Assembly (NCBI GenBank): GCA_020348625.1
Contig: CP070752.1
Coordinates: 216,032 to 224,034, forward strand
DNA: 8,003 nt
Source of the DNA: Deltaproteobacteria bacterium
Lineage (GTDB): Bacteria > Desulfobacterota > DSM-4660 > Desulfatiglandales > B25-G16
Direction of reading: 5' to 3'
A program made the position numbers and the translations under genes. The notes beneath the pieces were generated by a model. It worked only from the letters and a program-made list of their open reading frames with translations. It searched no databases and was not told where the DNA came from. Each line of letters starts with the position of its first letter. Position 1 is the stretch's first letter. This document shows, one piece after another, positions 1 to 5,287 of the stretch.

Positions 1-282
1 GCCCATTCCAGCACAAAGCCCATCTGGATGACCGAGGAATTCCCGCAGGAGCATAACTGGTTCAACGCCGCGCATGATCAATGGAGGCGTCCCCCTGTGG
101 TCAAGGGCCATTGCGTCACCTTCCTTCAGCTGCGCGCAGATCCCCGCAGCTATGGCTTCCTCGCCAATCCCGAGGTGCATTTCACCAGAGATCTTCCCCT
201 CATTCCATATTTTGATAACGGCTTCTTCAAACAGGCGGCTTTTGAGCATTAGTCGATAGAGGGACCATATATCCGGTTCCAT
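1..282 (-). CDS. 2-oxo acid dehydrogenase E1 component, alpha subunit, N-terminal part (partial)
   Basis: This gene runs leftward out of the window; the 94 visible codons are open from an ATG at 282. The protein begins MEPDIWSLYRLMLKSRLFEE and shows the E1-alpha pattern of the dehydrogenase E1 family (PF00676 type): the early LYRLML..R.FEE helix, then G-K-I-S-G-E-M-H-L-G-I-G-E-E-A (residues 29-43), then LKEGDAMALDHRGTPPLIMRG (52-72) and LLREFLGHPDGLCAGMG at the window edge. Family members use thiamine diphosphate to decarboxylate pyruvate, branched 2-oxo acids or acetoin and pass the acyl group to an E2 lipoyl subunit. Substrate cannot be told from this fragment, so no symbol is given. The gene is divergent from the ars operon and probably unrelated to it. 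Its ribosome site is weak (a G-rich stretch about 10 bases upstream). Family call is firm; the exact enzyme is open. Confidence 0.88.
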   Translation of the reverse strand, partial: MEPDIWSLYRLMLKSRLFEEAVIKIWNEGKISGEMHLGIGEEAIAAGICAQLKEGDAMALDHRGTPPLIMRGVEPVMLLREFLGHPDGLCAGMG

Positions 283-335
283 GGTATCTTACGCCCCCCA
301 GTTTCCTATAGTCGTCCCGTCCACATCATACGGAC

Positions 336-341
336 ATTATA
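336..341 (-). promoter_or_regulatory. possible -10 box for the E1 alpha gene
   Basis: On the minus strand this reads TATAAT, a perfect sigma70 -10 hexamer, in an A/T-rich stretch about 55 bases upstream of the ATG at 282. No good -35 hexamer is found 16-18 bases further upstream, so this is only a candidate. Confidence 0.25.
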
Positions 342-453
342 TTAGAACGTCTTTTTATGAGCGTACCACACTAGATATTATTTTGACAATTCTTGTCCAG
401 ACATTAAAGCCTTCTACTATGTGCCTCTTTCGCTAGGATTTACACTTCAGCTT

Positions 454-551
454 GCACTTACAAGTGCGGGTCAACAACCACCCCTAAAAAGGGTAGCTTG
501 TTATGACCCTGAAAGTGTCTCTGATCTCTCACAGAGTACCCAGGGTCTCTG
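454..551. repeat. three tandem inverted repeats (possible structured RNA or element end)
   Basis: Three hairpins follow one another. First, GCACTT (454-459) pairs with AAGTGC (462-467). Second, a larger nested stem: GGGTCA (468-473) with TGACCC (504-509), ACAA (474-477) with TTGT (498-501), and ACCC (480-483) with GGGT (491-494) around an A-rich loop. Third, CAGAG (532-536) with CTCTG (547-551) enclosing ACCC-A-GGGT, a near-perfect 20-base palindrome. None of the stems ends in a T-run on either strand, so they are not ordinary intrinsic terminators. The strand of any transcript is unknown. Confidence 0.55.
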
Positions 552-574
552 AGTTTCTTGAGCTGAATCCTTGA

Positions 575-642
575 CCCCAGTTAAATAGGCTACGCCCCGA
601 TGGAATAGGCTGCGCATTCCATTGGGCAAGCATTTAACGGGG
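575..642. repeat. 68-base rod-like imperfect palindrome
   Basis: Paired blocks read inward as CCCC (575-578)/GGGG (639-642), GTTAAAT (580-586)/ATTTAAC (632-638), GCT (589-591)/AGC (629-631), GCCC (594-597)/GGGC (624-627) and ATGGAAT (600-606)/ATTCCAT (616-622), with a 9-base loop (607-615). About 25 base pairs with small bulges is far beyond chance in a 68-base stretch. It resembles a REP/IS200-type hairpin or one arm of a structured RNA. No transposase or known RNA motif accompanies it. Confidence 0.6.
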
Positions 643-662
643 CAGGGTTGCGGATTCACCTC

Positions 663-744
663 AAACCATAGCGCTTCGCGCGCGGTTTCTAAGTGGCACA
701 TGCACCGGCATCAGCATGTGTATCCGAGGCGCCCCGTCAGGGGC
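663..744. repeat. three further hairpins upstream of arsR
   Basis: AAACC (663-667) pairs with GGTTT (684-688) and encloses GCGC/GCGC around a TTC loop. CACATGC (697-703) pairs with GCATGTG (714-720) across a 10-base loop. GCCCC (731-735) pairs with GGGGC (740-744) around a GTCA tetraloop. They continue the hairpin series that starts at 454, which favours a single structured unit of roughly 290 bases. No T-run follows the last stem. Confidence 0.45.
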
Positions 745-930
745 TGGCTCTTGCCTGATTTCGGAGGCCTGTCCCGCGTGATTTTCTTTCACAATGAAGT
801 GGGGCTCAAGAAATCGGGCCAACCAAAACATCGCTCTCTGGGAACCCAGCGTGCTCGAGCGAGCCTGAGAAGAGTCGAAGGGGAGCGGGTCAGTTGTATG
901 TGTTAGAGGCACACAGGCCAGACAAAGGTA

Positions 931-959
931 TTGACATTAGAACAAGTGAGTAGTATATT
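931..959 (+). promoter_or_regulatory. sigma70-type promoter of the ars operon
   Basis: TTGACA (931-936), a 17-base spacer and TATATT (954-959) give a near-consensus sigma70 promoter. Transcription would start around 966, giving a leader of about 24 bases before the arsR ATG. The arsR ribosome site GAGGG lies 7 bases before that ATG. The -10 box lies inside a palindrome that is the likely ArsR operator. Confidence 0.85.
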
Positions 960-977
960 CCTAAAGAGGAATTTACT
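952..977 (+). promoter_or_regulatory. probable ArsR operator palindrome
   Basis: A 26-base interrupted palindrome: AGTA (952-955), T, ATTCCT (957-962), AAAG, AGGAAT (967-972), T, TACT (974-977). All ten base pairs of the arms match. It covers the -10 box and the predicted start point, so a bound ArsR dimer would block polymerase. ArsR/SmtB repressors typically bind such imperfect palindromes at their own promoters. That this ArsR binds it is inferred from position. Confidence 0.72.
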
Positions 978-989
978 GAGGGCTATTGA

Positions 990-1334
990 ATGAAAGATTT
1001 TCTTAATGTCATGAAGGCGCTTTCAGATCCGAATCGCATTAAGATCCTGAAGATGCTGCAACACAAGATGATGTGTGTATGCGAGCTTCAGGCTGCCCTG
1101 CAGATAGCCCAGCCAAGTGTATCCAAGCATCTGAAGATCCTGGAGAATGCTGATCTAGTTGATTCCAAGAAGGATGGCATGTGGGTGAACTATCACCTTA
1201 CTGATGGCAGCAGAAGCCCTTATGCCGCCAGTATCTTGGGTAACCTTAGACACTGGCTGGAGGATGATCGCGAGGTTACCGAACTGGTTCAAAAACTCCC
1301 TGAAATCCGGCGGGAGGATATATGTAGAGGATAA
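990..1334 (+). CDS. arsR: ArsR-family arsenite-responsive repressor
   Basis: A 114-residue winged-helix repressor of the ArsR/SmtB family, first gene of the operon. The N-terminal helix MKDFLNVMKALSDPNRIKIL is followed by the metal-site motif C29-V-C31-E-L, matching the CVCDL motif of As(III)-sensing ArsR proteins. The recognition helix is at about residues 39-53 (IAQPSVSKHLKILENA) and the beta-wing at about 54-70 (ADLVDSKKDGMWVNYHL). Arsenite binding to the thiols releases the protein from DNA. The third cysteine of the E. coli R773 site (Cys37) is replaced by Gln34; a lone C-terminal Cys112 might act as a third ligand, which is a guess. The ATG is well placed behind a GAGGG ribosome site. 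It most likely represses the promoter at 931-959. Confidence 0.95.
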   Translation: MKDFLNVMKALSDPNRIKILKMLQHKMMCVCELQAALQIAQPSVSKHLKILENADLVDSKKDGMWVNYHLTDGSRSPYAASILGNLRHWLEDDREVTELVQKLPEIRREDICRG

Positions 1335-1432
1335 TTTTTTTGCCCCCAATTAATAGCTATATTGGAATGCAGCTATAAACCTCTGAAAATTCATTCCTCT
1401 CCATACCGCCAGGTGAATAAGAAAAAACTTCA

Positions 1433-2605
1433 ATGAAAGAACGGACAAAGTTACTCAGTATCGTGTTAGTTTTTCTCGGTTGTTATTACATCCCGTGGGG
1501 TGACGCGGGTATACGACGATCGGGCCTTGAGGCATTCATGATGCTTCAGGAATATGCCCGTGAGCATGTTTTGACATGCCTCATTCCTGCCTTCTTCATC
1601 GCTGGAGCAATTGCTGTTTTCGTATCCCAGGCTTCGGTTCTTAAATACTTCGGATCAACGGCAAAGAAGATTTTATCATATTCTGTAGCCTCGGTATCTG
1701 GAACAGTGCTGGCGGTCTGTTCCTGCACGGTTCTTCCCTTGTTCGCCGGCATCTATTCTCGTGGGGCTGGAATTGGGCCCGCCACGGCATTTCTTTACTC
1801 CGGACCAGCCATTAATGTGCTCGCCATCGTACTTACCGCCAGGATCCTAGGATGGCAGCTGGGGCTTGCGCGGGCAATTGGTGCAGTGCTTTTTGCAGTG
1901 ATCACCGGGCTGCTCATGGCCTTTATCTTTCGCAAGGACGACGCCTCCCGTGCAACAGGCCAGATCTATCTGCCCGAAGAAGATGAAAAGCGTAGGACTC
2001 TTCTGCAAGAGGCCCTATTTATGCTGTCCCTAGTCCTTATCCTCATCTTCGCCGCCTTTGCAAAACCAGCTGAAGGGGCCACGGGTCTCTGGTCACAGAT
2101 CTTTGCGGCCAAGTGGTATATCACCGGCACACTGCTGCTGGTCCTTGGTTTCATGTTAAAAAGGTGGTTCATCAGAGATGAGCGAGTCAACTGGGTCCAG
2201 TCCACCTGGGGATTCATGAAACAGATCTTTCCGCTCCTCGGGGCGGGCGTACTTGTGGCCGGATTCCTGCTGGGGAGGCCGGGGCATCCGGCCCTGATCC
2301 CAGAGCATTACATTCAATCGTTGGTAGGCGGGAATTCTGTGTGGGCCAATCTCTTTGCCTCGGTTTCAGGAGCGCTCATGTATTTTGCCACACTAACCGA
2401 AGTGCCCATCCTTCAGGGGCTCTTGGGCGCTGGCATGGGAAAGGGTCCCGCCCTGTCACTGCTGCTGGCAGGGCCTGCTCTGTCGTTACCCAACATGCTG
2501 GTTATTGGGGGCGTGATGGGTGTGAGAAAGACAATGACCTTTTGTGTGATCATCGTAGCCCTATCTACCATTGCAGGGATGAGCTATGGCTGGTTGGTGG
2601 GTTAA
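1433..2605 (+). CDS. arsP: ArsP/DUF318-type membrane permease, probable organoarsenical exporter
   Basis: A 390-residue polytopic membrane protein of the PF03773 permease family, with roughly eight or more hydrophobic segments. Two family signatures are visible. One is V-C96-S-C98-T-V-L-P-L-F-A-G-I (95-107), continued by G-A-G-I-G-P-A-T-A-F-L..S-G-P-A-I-N (111-128). The other is the related second-half block LTEVPILQGLLGAGMG..P, then GPALSLPNM (321-355). A charged cytoplasmic loop (about 166-190) separates the halves. Campylobacter ArsP of this family exports trivalent methyl- and aromatic arsenicals, so export of the ArsM product is a reasonable role here. Other family members have been tied to other metals, so the substrate is inferred. 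The ATG has no strong ribosome site: AGGTG at 1411 is 17 bases away, and an in-frame TAA at 1418 rules out an earlier start. Confidence 0.85.
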   Translation: MKERTKLLSIVLVFLGCYYIPWGDAGIRRSGLEAFMMLQEYAREHVLTCLIPAFFIAGAIAVFVSQASVLKYFGSTAKKILSYSVASVSGTVLAVCSCTVLPLFAGIYSRGAGIGPATAFLYSGPAINVLAIVLTARILGWQLGLARAIGAVLFAVITGLLMAFIFRKDDASRATGQIYLPEEDEKRRTLLQEALFMLSLVLILIFAAFAKPAEGATGLWSQIFAAKWYITGTLLLVLGFMLKRWFIRDERVNWVQSTWGFMKQIFPLLGAGVLVAGFLLGRPGHPALIPEHYIQSLVGGNSVWANLFASVSGALMYFATLTEVPILQGLLGAGMGKGPALSLLLAGPALSLPNMLVIGGVMGVRKTMTFCVIIVALSTIAGMSYGWLVG

Positions 2606-2652
2606 GAGAAGAGACACAAGGTTTGATATAACCCTTAAGGGAGTAAAAGACT

Positions 2653-2889
2653 ATGGAAATCAAGGTATTGGGGCCGGGCTGCGCAAAGTGCGAGCAAACG
2701 GAACAAATCGTCAAAGAAGCAGTCGCTGAGACTGGTGTTGATGCCCGGATTACAAAGGTTACCGACGTCATGGAGATTGCCAAGTATGGCGTTTTCGGCA
2801 CGCCGGCTGTAGTAGTTGACAGTGAAGTCAAGTGCGTGGGGAAAATCCCTACCAAGGACGAAATCAATGGATGGTTAGGGAAAAAATGA
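2653..2889 (+). CDS. small redox-active disulfide (thioredoxin-fold) protein
   Basis: A 78-residue cytoplasmic protein of the small thioredoxin-like family often called redox-active disulfide protein 2 (TM0996/MTH895 type). It starts MEIKVLGPGC with the active-site motif C10-A-K-C13 directly after the first strand, has the cis-proline signature G-T-P51 before the VVVD strand, and carries one extra Cys61. There is no signal peptide. A ribosome site AGGGAG lies about 9 bases before the ATG. Family members are often found next to DUF318 permeases, as here, which suggests a thiol carrier or metalloid chaperone serving the permease or ArsM. That partner role is inferred from neighbourhood only. 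Confidence 0.9.
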   Translation: MEIKVLGPGCAKCEQTEQIVKEAVAETGVDARITKVTDVMEIAKYGVFGTPAVVVDSEVKCVGKIPTKDEINGWLGKK

Positions 2890-2906
2890 TTTGAGGAGAT
2901 GAAGCC

Positions 2907-3743
2907 ATGAAGGTTGAAAAAGATCACCAAGATCAGATACGCAAGCTGGTCGTAGACAAATACGCCGATATTGTCAAGGGCCAAAGCAGTGGATGTTCCC
3001 CTTCGTGCTGCGACGGCACAGCACCCTCGATCACCATCAAGGAGATGGGAGAAGCTCTTGATTACTCTGAAGAGGATCTCCTGTCGGGGCTTGGCGAGGC
3101 GAACCTCGGCCTGGGCTGCGGCAATCCCATCAGCATGGCAGACCTGAAGCCGGGAGAAACCGTTTTAGACCTCGGAAGCGGAGCTGGATTTGATGCCCTT
3201 CTTGCTGCAAAGGCGGTAGGAGAATCCGGAAAGGTAATCGGAGTGGATATGACCCCGGAAATGGTTCAAAAGGCGAGAACCAATGCGGAAAAACTGAACA
3301 TCTCCAACGTAGAGTTCCGTCTGGGGGAAATCGAGAAGCTTCCCGTCTCCGACAGCTCCGTAGATGTGGTCATCTCTAATTGTGTGATCAACCTGTCCCC
3401 GGATAAATCGGCCGTTTTCGGGGAGATCTATCGATTCCTGAAACCCGGAGGGCGCATCGTCATTTCGGACATTCTTCGGTCCGGAGAGATCCCGGAGGAA
3501 ATCCGCACCAACCCAGCTGCCTACACCGGATGAGTGTCCGGGGCCATTTCACCCGGTGAGGTGAAAGGGATTCTCTCTGAGCTGGGGTTTCAGGATATTG
3601 TTATCGCCCCCAAGGAACAAAGCGATGAAATCATCAGGGCGTGGAATGTCTGCGAAGGTGCAGAGCAAGTTGTATTTTCAGCTTACATCAAGGCTGCTAA
3701 GCCCGATGGCCTCGCAAAAAGTCCGAAAACAGCCGATTTGTGA
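2907..3743 (+). CDS. arsM: arsenite methyltransferase ArsM with in-frame UGA (predicted selenocysteine 209)
   Basis: ArsM transfers methyl groups from S-adenosylmethionine to As(III) in the cytoplasm. Residues 84-95 (ETVLDLGSGAGF) are the SAM-binding motif I, and IGVDMTPEMV (111-120) is the next conserved element. The arsenic-site cysteines line up with human AS3MT: C34/C35 near Cys32, C71 (LGLGCGNP) with Cys61, C159 (ISNCVINL) with Cys156. The fourth, human Cys206 in WGECLGGAL, aligns with the UGA at 3531-3533, in AAYTG-U-VSGAI. After it the same frame stays open for 69 codons with typical ArsM C-terminal sequence, ending at TGA 3741-3743. Full length is 278 residues, usual for the family, while a stop at 3533 would leave 208. 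A SECIS-like hairpin follows the UGA. Read as selenocysteine, this is an intact enzyme. The alternatives are a nonsense mutation or a sequencing error in a Cys codon. The start has a GAGGAG site 8 bases upstream. Confidence 0.9.
3531..3568 (+). promoter_or_regulatory. predicted selenocysteine UGA and bacterial SECIS hairpin in arsM
   Basis: The UGA is at 3531-3533. Downstream, TTTCACC (3547-3553) pairs perfectly with GGTGAAA (3560-3566) around the 6-base loop CGGTGA (3554-3559). Two more pairs (C3545-G3567, C3544-G3568) form if A3546 is bulged. The loop begins 20 bases after the UGA and has a G at its second position followed by G-U. Bacterial SECIS elements for SelB have a short stem, a small loop with an early G, and lie within roughly 16-37 bases of the UGA, so this fits. 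The hairpin is inside the coding frame (codons for VSGAISPGEVKG). Confidence 0.78.
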
Positions 3744-3820
3744 TTGCGAGCGAAGCGAAGCAATTTCATACGGTCTGTTTATTGAGGAGATTGCCACGGC
3801 GCTTTGCGCCTCGCAATGAC
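3742..3820. repeat. REP-like inverted pair between arsM and the DGC gene
   Basis: Two related palindromic units face each other. The left unit (3742-3767) has ATTGC (3743-3747) pairing with GCAAT (3760-3764) around a GAGCGAAGCGAA core. The right unit (about 3787-3820) has ATTGC (3790-3794) pairing with GCAAT (3813-3817), enclosing GGCGC-TTT-GCGCC (3798-3810). The units are inverted relative to each other (GCAATTTC on the left, GAGATTGC on the right). Sequences of the form CATTGCGAG...GCAATCTC are common dispersed repeats in bacterial genomes. The arsM stop codon (3741-3743) falls on its left edge. It may act as an mRNA stability or attenuation structure; that is unproven. Confidence 0.75.
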
Positions 3821-3915
3821 GGTGGAGGACTTTATAGAAATGGATCAAGGCTGAAAACCGAGAAAAATTAGACTCGGAACGGATGAACTGAATTCCAATA
3901 GAGGAGGGTTGAAAC

Positions 3916-4296
3916 ATGGCTGAAGAATGCTGTGTGCCCGGAGCAAACAGCATGATCCTGGCCTGCTCCGGCGGATCCAATGTGGGGCAGATGGCCAATC
4001 GAGCCGCAGTCGAGCTAACCCAGGAAGAGTTTGGCAAGATGTTTTGCCTTGCGGGTATCGGAGGGCATCTAAGCGGATTTGTTCAGTCAGCCCGGGATGT
4101 GCTCCAGATGATGGCTATTGACGGGTGTGAAACAGGCTGCGCAAAGGCCACCCTTGAACATGCGGAAGTCGCCATGAAGGGATATCTCGTAGTGACCGGG
4201 CTTGGGATTGAGAAGAACAAGAACTTCACCCTGAAGAAAGAAGAGGTCCAGAAGGTCAAGGATGCCATCAGGAAAGCATGCAGTGAATCAGCCTAG
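3916..4296 (+). CDS. DGC-domain putative zinc/metal-binding protein
   Basis: A 126-residue soluble protein of the DGC family (PF08859 type), named for its Asp-Gly-Cys motif. Visible cysteine motifs are C5-C6 at the N-terminus, A-C17-S-G-G-S-N (16-22), C44, and D69-G-C71-E-T-G-C75-A, all typical of the family. The cysteines suggest a metal, metalloid or disulfide site, but no biochemical function is established that I know of. There is no signal peptide, so it should act in the cytoplasm. A strong GAGGAGGG ribosome site lies 7 bases before the ATG. Its place between arsM and the thioredoxin genes suggests a thiol-based accessory role in arsenic handling; this is inference from context. Confidence 0.85.
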   Translation: MAEECCVPGANSMILACSGGSNVGQMANRAAVELTQEEFGKMFCLAGIGGHLSGFVQSARDVLQMMAIDGCETGCAKATLEHAEVAMKGYLVVTGLGIEKNKNFTLKKEEVQKVKDAIRKACSESA

Positions 4297-4363
4297 CCTT
4301 AAGCTGAAGCGGGTCAGACGACATGCTGCGGTCAAATCAATTGAAGTCGTACGGGTACGAATC

Positions 4364-5287
4364 ATGATGAAATACAGCAAAATCTTCCTCGGAATTGGGT
4401 GCCTTTGCCTTATATGTTTTCACGTCTCTCTCATAATGGCCGAACCGCCTAAGAGTCAGACCGTGGAACAGGCATACCCATTCCTGGCTTCCAGTATCCT
4501 TAAATCAGCCAAAATGCTCAATATGAAAAAGGGGTTGCTTCTCACATTGGATGGGATGGAGATTCCTGAATCCCACCTGACTGAGATCGTTGGAAAGGCG
4601 GAGCCCTCAATTCGCCCCGAACTCAGGAAAAATCTCTTCTTCCTGCTGGAGCAAGAAACCATGAAAAAAATCCTTGTAAGAGGGGCTAACCATTCGGCTA
4701 TCTCTCTCCAAGGGCTGAGCGATGAACAGGCCATTCAGGCCTATCTCAATCACCTTGTCCGGGGAGTGACAGTCTCGGATATGGAGGTAAAGGCCTTTTA
4801 CGAAGAAAATAAGGAGTTGGTCGGTGGCGTTCCCTTTGAACAGGTCAAAGAGGCCGTCCATCAGGTGCTTCTCGAGCAGAAAAAAGCGCGTGCAGTGGAT
4901 GACCATATCCGGGATTTGGTCCGGAGGACCGATATCATCATCAATGAGAAATGGGTGAAAGACCAGTACGCCCTTGCCATGGACAACCCGGTGGATAAGG
5001 CCCGCTTATCGGGCAAACCCACGATGGTGGAATTTGGCGCTACGGGCTGCATCCCCTGTGACATGATGCAGCCGATCCTGGATAAGCTCCGCAAGGATTA
5101 CCCTGACAAGCTGAACGTGGTTTTTGTCCATGTCAGAGAGAAACCCATTGTGGGAGCCCGTTTCGGCATCCGGTCGATCCCGGTTCAGGTGTTCTTTGAC
5201 AGGGACGGCAGCGAGGTCTTCCGGCATGTGGGGTTCTTTCCAGAGTCAAAAGTCACACAACAGCTCAAGACAATGGGAGTCGAGTAA
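4364..5287 (+). CDS. exported protein: SurA-like N-terminal helical region fused to thioredoxin domain
   Basis: The likely start is the ATG at 4364 (or 4367), since MMKYSKIFLGIGCLCLICFH...LIMA|EP is a good signal peptide. Earlier in-frame codons back to 4262 overlap the DGC gene. No strong ribosome site precedes it, so translation may be weak or coupled. From this start it has 307 residues. Residues about 45-190 are helical, with a pattern like the N-terminal part of SurA/parvulin chaperones (DGMEIPESHL; then VSDMEVKAFYEENKELV..VPFEQVKEAV). No peptidyl-prolyl isomerase domain follows. Instead residues about 215-305 form a thioredoxin domain with G-A-T-G-C229-I-P-C232 and cis-Pro273 (SIPVQVFFD). 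It probably works in the periplasm as a thiol reductase or chaperone-linked thioredoxin, receiving electrons from the nearby CcdA protein. Family assignment of the N-terminal half is tentative. Confidence 0.82.
   Translation: MMKYSKIFLGIGCLCLICFHVSLIMAEPPKSQTVEQAYPFLASSILKSAKMLNMKKGLLLTLDGMEIPESHLTEIVGKAEPSIRPELRKNLFFLLEQETMKKILVRGANHSAISLQGLSDEQAIQAYLNHLVRGVTVSDMEVKAFYEENKELVGGVPFEQVKEAVHQVLLEQKKARAVDDHIRDLVRRTDIIINEKWVKDQYALAMDNPVDKARLSGKPTMVEFGATGCIPCDMMQPILDKLRKDYPDKLNVVFVHVREKPIVGARFGIRSIPVQVFFDRDGSEVFRHVGFFPESKVTQQLKTMGVE

Larger units (their letters stand above)
283..930. other. long non-coding stretch between divergent genes
   Basis: About 650 bases separate the E1 alpha start from the arsR promoter. 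Open frames inside (for example 501-701 minus, 622-906 plus, 661-912 minus) overlap one another on both strands, lack clear ribosome sites and show no recognisable family, so I do not call them genes. The part from 340 to 420 is A/T-rich and holds a TTGACA at 383-388 on the plus strand without a well-spaced -10. The part from 454 to 744 is a series of strong hairpins, listed separately. The part from 745 to 930 shows no clear structure to me, apart from a CTCGAG-centred palindrome near 855. Confidence 0.7.

Noticed and set aside
575..642. Integron attC site
   Set aside because: The 7-base arms read GTTAAAT then ATTTAAC, the reverse order of attC R boxes, and there is no cassette array or integrase in the window.
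501..701. A 66-residue minus-strand protein
   Set aside because: The frame runs through the palindromes, so its openness is not evidence of coding. No recognisable domain.
622..906. A 94-residue plus-strand protein
   Set aside because: It lies over hairpins, is overlapped by open frames on the other strand, and shows no ribosome site or family resemblance.
1296..1341. Terminator after arsR (CTCCC/GGGAG plus a T-run at 1335-1341)
   Set aside because: The weak stem is about 18 bases away from the T-run and inside the coding sequence, so it is not a normal intrinsic terminator. Downstream genes appear to belong to the operon.
3534..3743. A separate 69-residue gene starting at GTG 3534
   Set aside because: It has no ribosome site, begins directly after the UGA, and its sequence is the expected C-terminal part of ArsM in the same frame. 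Readthrough as selenocysteine explains it better.
2907..3743. arsM as a pseudogene broken by a nonsense mutation
   Set aside because: The UGA is exactly at a functional cysteine column, the rest of the frame is intact, and a SECIS-like hairpin follows. A random stop would not be expected to meet all three. Not fully excluded.
3598..3819. A plus-strand 73-residue protein across the arsM 3' end and the repeat
   Set aside because: It is out of frame within arsM and its second half is the REP-like repeat.
4262..4363. Upstream start at 4262 for the SurA-like/thioredoxin gene
   Set aside because: It would overlap the DGC gene by 35 bases and bury the clear signal peptide 34 residues into the protein.
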